A stretch of DNA of 64,000 nt, from contig NC_079884.1 in assembly GCF_029227915.1 (NCBI RefSeq), forward strand, positions 3,286,001 through 3,350,000, in the 5' to 3' direction. Positions 59,456-64,000 of this stretch are shown here, piece by piece. The stretch is from Hydractinia symbiolongicarpus (lineage: Eukaryota; Cnidaria; Hydrozoa; Anthoathecata; Hydractiniidae). The notes beneath the pieces are model-generated. The model saw only the letters and a program-made list of their open reading frames with translations, ran no database searches and was not told the DNA's origin. The number at the start of each line of letters is the position of its first letter. The stretch's first letter is position 1. The translations under genes were made by a program, and so were the position numbers.

Positions 59456-60386
59456 TTATACGTCGTTCTGAATATCTAACATTTTAAGTCTTTTTGGATA
59501 TTTTATTGCCAGCATATCGGTTACGTCATCTAAATTTATTTTCATCTTGTTGTGGATATTTAGCAACACCAAGCCATTAAGTCGATCCTGAACAAGAGTT
59601 TCAAAATTATAGTTAAATGCACTTAATGTGGTGTTACACAATTAAAACAGATAACTCAATAAATTAAGATACACGACAAGGTTAAAAATGTCACATACTC
59701 TTTAATACGCAATGTTATATTGTAGAAACATACCTGGGTCATTGAGCTTCTTAAATATGTCTTTGCTCGTCGTAGCATTGATATAGATCTGTCGTTACTG
59801 GCACTACGGTAAGAATATGTAAAATCTTGAAAATATTTGGGTACAACACAAAAATATGAGCAGCTAATGCATTAGTAATTATTTCTAAGAAATAAAGCTG
59901 ATAGAACTTTCTCTTTTAAAAACACAAGCAATAAATTACTTCTTACCTCTTAAACCTTTGCCATTTAAATTCATTGTTGCTGACGTTTTGTCTTTTTTCA
60001 TGGTGGTAGGAGATATATACAAAGTGATTTGGCTCAAAAAACCCAAATGGCGTTTTTCTCACCTCACCCATTCTTGACAACATAATAGTTATTCATTCGC
60101 TCGTATATTCCATACTTGTTCTTGGGTAATCAACCCATTATCAAAACTTCCATTGATGTTATCTATATCATGAGGCTATACGGTTTTAATATTTTTCCCA
60201 ATAATTATTGCAAGACCAAGCATATTCATTAAGGAGCAGAATCTTGTATTTTTACGATTATAAATGGCTTCCTTGATGACACATGACTTCCTATCTAAGT
60301 TTTTTTCCTGTAAATTCATCAGCAACATCATGGGGAAATATTGATGCAAAAAGTCCTCTTTCATTACGAGGAAAGTTCTCTATAAT
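59456..60386 (-). pseudogene. hAT-transposase-like C-terminus with vertnin-like segment (right arm)
   Basis: This is the inverted copy of 48859-49788. Exons 59734-59803 and 59456-59587 have the same lengths (70 and 132 nt) and splice sites as the left copy and encode SMLRRAKTYLRSSMTQ-DRLNGLVLLNIHNK. The last exon encodes the same residues as in the left arm. The vertnin-like segment (60176-60364) reads FASIFPHDVADEFTGKKL and, in another frame, SLMNMLGLAIIIGKN. The same stop and frameshift interrupt it, so decay preceded the duplication. Confidence 0.6.
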
Positions 60387-60671
60387 CTTTTTGTCAAGAT
60401 TATGTGAAGCATAGCAAAGGCTCTCATTTCGAACAATTAATATTGAAACAGAATTGTATAAACAATTTCCAGTAGATCTAAATAAAAATGTTTTTCTAAT
60501 ATTTATAGACGATATATAGTTAGCTACAAAGTTTTCTGCAAGTCTAAGTTATTGATTAGATGCATTTATCGAAGCTTAAAAATATATAAATGTTCAAATA
60601 TAAACAAAACACACTGTTTATAACAATCTGCAGAAAATTTTACTTACTGGTATTTGAACTTATCATGTGAG

Positions 60672-62381
60672 TAGCTAGGTATCTAGTTACAATTTCTGTA
60701 TTTAAAATTTATATTAAGAAATACACAAGCAAACAAATAAAATTTGTTACCTTAAACATCTACAAATAGACCCTGTGGGAAATTTTACCAAGGGAGCATT
60801 CAGTAGTGTCTGTGAGATTCAGTCCAACTTTTTCTTCCCAACTCTTGCATTCAAATATGATACTTCTCCAACACATGTCAAAATATGGTGCTTTACTTTA
60901 CATCTCGCTCCAAATCTTCGAAAACACTGACCTGTTTCACAGCGGTCGTAAAAGAGAAAGTTTGCAGATCACTCACCTGAATATATGTCCTGGCACTGCA
61001 TGAAAAGCTAGATTTTCAACAAATTTTGTTTAAGAGAATATGATATAATCTGATCCGAAAAAGCAGATTATAATAAAAATGACATAATCCGAATTTCCTC
61101 GTGGATAATACGAAATAATCCTGTTTGATTATTCAGATAATATGATAGTAGCCACGATAATATAAGATAACATTGTACGTAGATAATCTCGTCGTTTTGA
61201 CGGATGATTATATGATATTCTCAGAAAGATTTTTTTAGATTACAGGGTGAAAAAATAATTATTTGAGGATATTAAAAAAACTATTACAAGCGAAGCCTAA
61301 AATAACCTTCACTAACAATTTAAATTCCGACTGTTTACTCGTATCGTTGTGCAGCTTATTTATGCAGCTTATTAATAAAACTCAAGGAAATAGCAACCTA
61401 GTACAAAGATTTTTTTGTTAAGATGACTTTATAACACGAACGATTATATCGGATTACGCAAACAAAAATTAATTATCTGAGGAAACAATTTTCTTTCCTG
61501 ATGAAAAATTCTGTTAACGGAATGAGTAAGCAGGGTAAGGTTGTATGAAATATGGCACATGTTTAAAGAAGAAATATTTTTTTGCGGTTTCTAAAGAAGA
61601 TGTACCGGCTAACTAAAATACACTAGTCACAAGCAAAATAAGAACTAATATACAAAATTTCATAGAAATAATAATACATAAGAAAACATATAAAAACGAA
61701 AAAAGTAAAAGAGATTTGGTTGAACATTTGCGAAAGTCTCTCTCCAAATATTAAAGTACTTTTCTGACATTTAATCTTGTATGTTTGTCGTCATGCCTTA
61801 TAATTTTCATTTTACACCAGTTGGCTACACCAGAGAAATACACCTGGATATTTTTTGCCCAGAAGATTGCGCAGCTTACACCAGTTGAACTTGTGTAAAT
61901 ACTGATGCCGGTAACGATTAGGATATGAAAAATTTCGCAGGATGAAACAGCCGCATTCGGCTAAATTGACACAAAAACAGGACCACGAAACCCAAACGGC
62001 GGGGGGCGGGACCCGGAATATCAGTTTTATACGCGACTTACGCTGGCGGGCGTTATTCTAGTTCAGTTTAATAATGGGCGTAAAAATCAGAGAGCAAAAG
62101 GCTCACAGAGATACACCATAATTTTTTAAGCAGAATTTTTGCTGGTGTATTCAAACCAGCACACCATAGCTAAATTTGCCCCTGTTCTTCAGTCGTTGCT
62201 TCGTTTTGTCACTGGCTCAAATTTTATTTTGCATGGTATAAAGATTTTTATATCGTCTATTACCATGAATGATGTTGAAGCTCGAACAATGGCTAAAACA
62301 TGTGTAAAAACGCTGGTCATATCACGTAACATAACTACCTATCATTTAATTGAAACGAAAATGACTTACCACTTCTATAAC
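60672..62381. other. AT-rich region, no convincing gene
   Basis: A forward frame at about 60740-60920 is open for roughly 60 codons (GNFTKGAFSSV, SNFFFPTLAFKYD) but I recognise no family and see no firm splice sites. 61030-61225 is dense in ATAATC/AGATAA motifs. An 89-codon ORF at 62139-62408 is unassigned. Confidence 0.4.
61030..61225. promoter_or_regulatory. Cluster of GATA-like and TAATCC-like motifs
   Basis: Within 200 bp there are repeated forms such as gatataatc, agattataat, cataatccg, ggataatac, aataatcctg, agataatat, agataacat and agataatctcg on both strands. AGATAA fits GATA factors and TAATCC fits K50 homeodomain (Otx-type) factors. It could be an enhancer or a decayed low-complexity repeat. 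Confidence 0.25.
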
Positions 62382-62499
62382 AAAGACCTTTGGGCAATGC
62401 TAGATTAACATTTCTATGTTTTATTTGTAATTTAACGTTTAAAGACCTTTGGGCAATGCTAGATTAACATTTCTATGTTTTATTTGTAATTTAACGTTT
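62382..62499 (+). repeat. 59-bp exact tandem duplication
   Basis: 'aaagacctttgggcaatgct' begins at 62382 and 62441, and the two 59-bp units appear identical. It is a very recent duplication. Confidence 0.95.
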
Positions 62500-62774
62500 T
62501 TTATTTTATTTTTTAGTTAGGGGTATATACATTTTTTCTTCTTTGTTTTCTTGTTTGTTTGGGACGTTGTGTTATAGGTTTTTATAACTATTTTCTATTT
62601 TGTTTCTGTTTCGTCGGAACTTACATTTTTTTCATACCAATTTTCGTGTGCAATGATTTTCCCTATTTACAGTTGCTCTTGTTACAAAACATTAAAAGTA
62701 CACTAATGTATTATTTTCTACTATTGGCTAATAGACAGATTTGTATATTTTACAACTTTTTTAAAAGAAACTTT

Positions 62775-63830
62775 TTACTGTCGGTACAAGCTAGAAATTT
62801 CTTTCACAAGTTCATTGAAAATGTATTGCGCTTTTTCAGGTTCCAACGGTCCCGCAAATTTTCTTATTTTCATAATTTCTTTTGTGAAATCAACAAACTC
62901 TACAAAGCATACGTGATTTGTAGTTACGGCTTTGGAAGCTTCTCTTTCAGCAATTATAATGTCGTTTCTATTCACTGCCAGTTTGTAGTCTTTACTTTCT
63001 GAACAGTAGGTTTAAAACACGTTAGTAAATTAGTTCTGATAACTTTATTTGCAAATAACTGTAGATCAAAAGCTCACTATACGCGTCTGGCAAATGATAC
63101 ATTATATCTGGTTTTCCTGTGGGGCATTCTTGATGCGCGTAAGGGCGTATTCTACGGGCGTTGTGTAGAAGTAGCACTTAATCTGAATATTTTTGCGCCA
63201 AATCAACAAAACAAAAGCAAATGCATTCGCTAAAATAAAGCATTTAATTATTAATAAAAAGCTACTGTGTTTGCTTTCTATTGCGTTTTTTCTAACCGGG
63301 TACACAAAAAATAACCGGTTACACAAAAAATAACCCGTTACACAAAAAATAACTGGGCACACAAAAAATAACCGGGTACACAAAAAATAACCGGGTACAC
63401 AAAAAATAATCGGGTACACAAAAAATCTGTCACCTTGCGATAACGTCAGATATATCTAGCTCTCCGGAGTCTGCCATGTCCCAAAAAAATAATATACATC
63501 AGCTTCCGTACGGGAAATCGCATGGTTTCTTAACAAATCGCAATAACTAACCTTATTAAATTCATCCAAAATTGAGAATTATGCTGTCGTAACTTGCTCC
63601 ACTATGCTTCAATTCTCTAAAATATATTATTAAATTACTTTAAAAAAGTTGTAAGAATTAAGTCCGCTGTTTCAAAAATTGTTACCAACCTGATTAGATG
63701 TAGACTTTTTGTGCAAAAAACTCTTTTCGGCAGCAAATTTATCATAATGACTGTATCGAAAGAACTTTTGAATTGCCTCAACGTTAACGTTTTTTACTTC
63801 TGCAATCTGCTCGTATTCTCATTGGAGCAC
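62775..63830 (-). pseudogene. Integrase-core (rve) domain gene, decayed, at least five exons
   Basis: Exons (minus strand): 63690-63830, 63552-63616, 63434-63481, 63078-63229 and 62775-62998, with matching phases. In order they encode APMRIRADC, VEAIQKFFRYSHYDKFAAEK and STSNQ-RIEA*WSKLRQHNSQFWM, then DMADSGELDISDVIA, ECICFCFVDLAQKYSD*, HNARRIRPYAHQECPTGKPD, LAVNRNDIIIAE and a stop. SNQRIE with the following WS.LR, and N.RRIR...CP.GKPD, are hallmarks of the integrase-core proteins abundant in cnidarian genomes; the Glu is the last residue of the DDE triad. Damage: an extra A in a run near 63791, a stop replacing Trp in exon 2, a missing AG acceptor before exon 3 (63482), and a stop in exon 4. 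The donor of exon 1 is GTTGGT. The 5' part is outside the window or lost. Confidence 0.7.
63295..63425. repeat. 19-bp minisatellite, seven units, in an intron of the integrase-like gene
   Basis: Units of 'accgggtacacaaaaaata' repeat seven times with single substitutions. On the minus strand they create an open frame (CVPGYFLCTRLFF cycle), because 19 shifts the frame each unit and none of the frames meets a stop. It lies in the intron between 63230 and 63433. Confidence 0.9.
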
Positions 63831-64000
63831 CTAATATCAAATCAAAAGATCGTAACTTGAAGAACCAGGAATTAACGACTATTTCAATCTCGTTTCCAGC
63901 TTCTTTAGCCTCTTACCATTGATAGCCTTGGTACAAGTTAAATAATAATGCGCTATTATTTTCAAATTGTTATTTGATGAAGCTACTTCGAGCCACAGGA

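Larger units (their letters stand above)
56688..60671 (-). repeat. Right arm of the large inverted duplication
   Basis: This is the inverted counterpart of 48537-51292, longer because it keeps a LINE core (57135-57700), the first exon of a SAM-like gene (57937-57990) and about 368 bp at 58850-59222 that the left arm lacks. It in turn lacks about 50 bp of LINE sequence near 56730 that the left arm keeps. Over aligned parts the arms differ only by scattered substitutions. Confidence 0.92.

Noticed and set aside
62775-62998. D-aminoacyl-tRNA deacylase exon
   Set aside because: EPEKAQYIFNELVKEISSLYR superficially resembles it, but the preceding exon (HNARRIRP...CPTGKPD) places it in the integrase-core family.
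62559-63002. 147-codon forward ORF rich in Phe and Cys
   Set aside because: It is antisense to the last exon of the integrase-like gene, whose motifs and splice phase are far stronger.
63102-63419. 105-codon minus-strand ORF with repeated FCVPGYFLC
   Set aside because: It is a reading through the 19-bp minisatellite and into an exon in the wrong frame.

Overview
This window is a strongly AT-rich piece of animal nuclear DNA. It shows spliceosomal introns, a satellite array, Helitron, hAT, piggyBac, LINE and Penelope-type elements, a tRNA-derived SINE, and vertnin/OTU-type and integrase-core gene families that are common in cnidarians. A hydrozoan-like cnidarian is my best guess, by inference. 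There is no prokaryotic organisation: no operons, rRNA or CRISPR. Most real genes here are split into exons of 12 to about 460 nt, so long ORFs are few. I assembled gene models by hand from splice sites and codon phase.

Layout. 1-12414 is a tandem satellite with a monomer of about 373 bp (about 33 copies), containing nested higher-order duplications. 12415-16500 holds a probable 2.0 kb Helitron and a 16-bp minisatellite. 16508-23076 and 31927-35379 (both minus strand) are two paralogous genes of the choloylglycine hydrolase / penicillin V acylase family (N-terminal cysteine amidases) with the same exon structure. The first is invaded by several small transposons. The second carries a 1-nt frameshift in a G run. 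Between them lies a putative 3.3 kb TIR element (28252-31586) whose cargo is a two-exon OTU/vertnin-like gene, itself interrupted by a SINE. 37182-38900 (minus) is a four-exon, four-TM MS4A/CD20-like gene. 39-48 kb is gene-poor, with a Helitron copy, a Penelope fragment, a TTAA-flanked piggyBac-type element and a mini-Helitron.

48537-60671 is a large inverted duplication. Its arms (2.8 and 4.0 kb) each carry a decayed hAT-dimerisation/vertnin-like gene facing a decayed SAM-like gene, plus LINE pieces. The 5.4 kb spacer contains the only tidy intronless gene of the window (53406-53900, TATA box, poly(A) signal, faint PC4-like C-terminus). The last kilobase is a decayed, multi-exon integrase-core (rve) gene on the minus strand.

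How the genes fit together. The two amidase paralogues are a tandem duplication: identical intron phases, a 162-nt identical tract in exon 3 ending at the splice junction, but diverged ends, one copy having a hydrophobic C-terminal anchor and the other not. A recurring oddity is the 5' splice site GTTGGT/GTTGGC, used in three or four unrelated gene models. I could not run any search or alignment; family names come from motif recognition.
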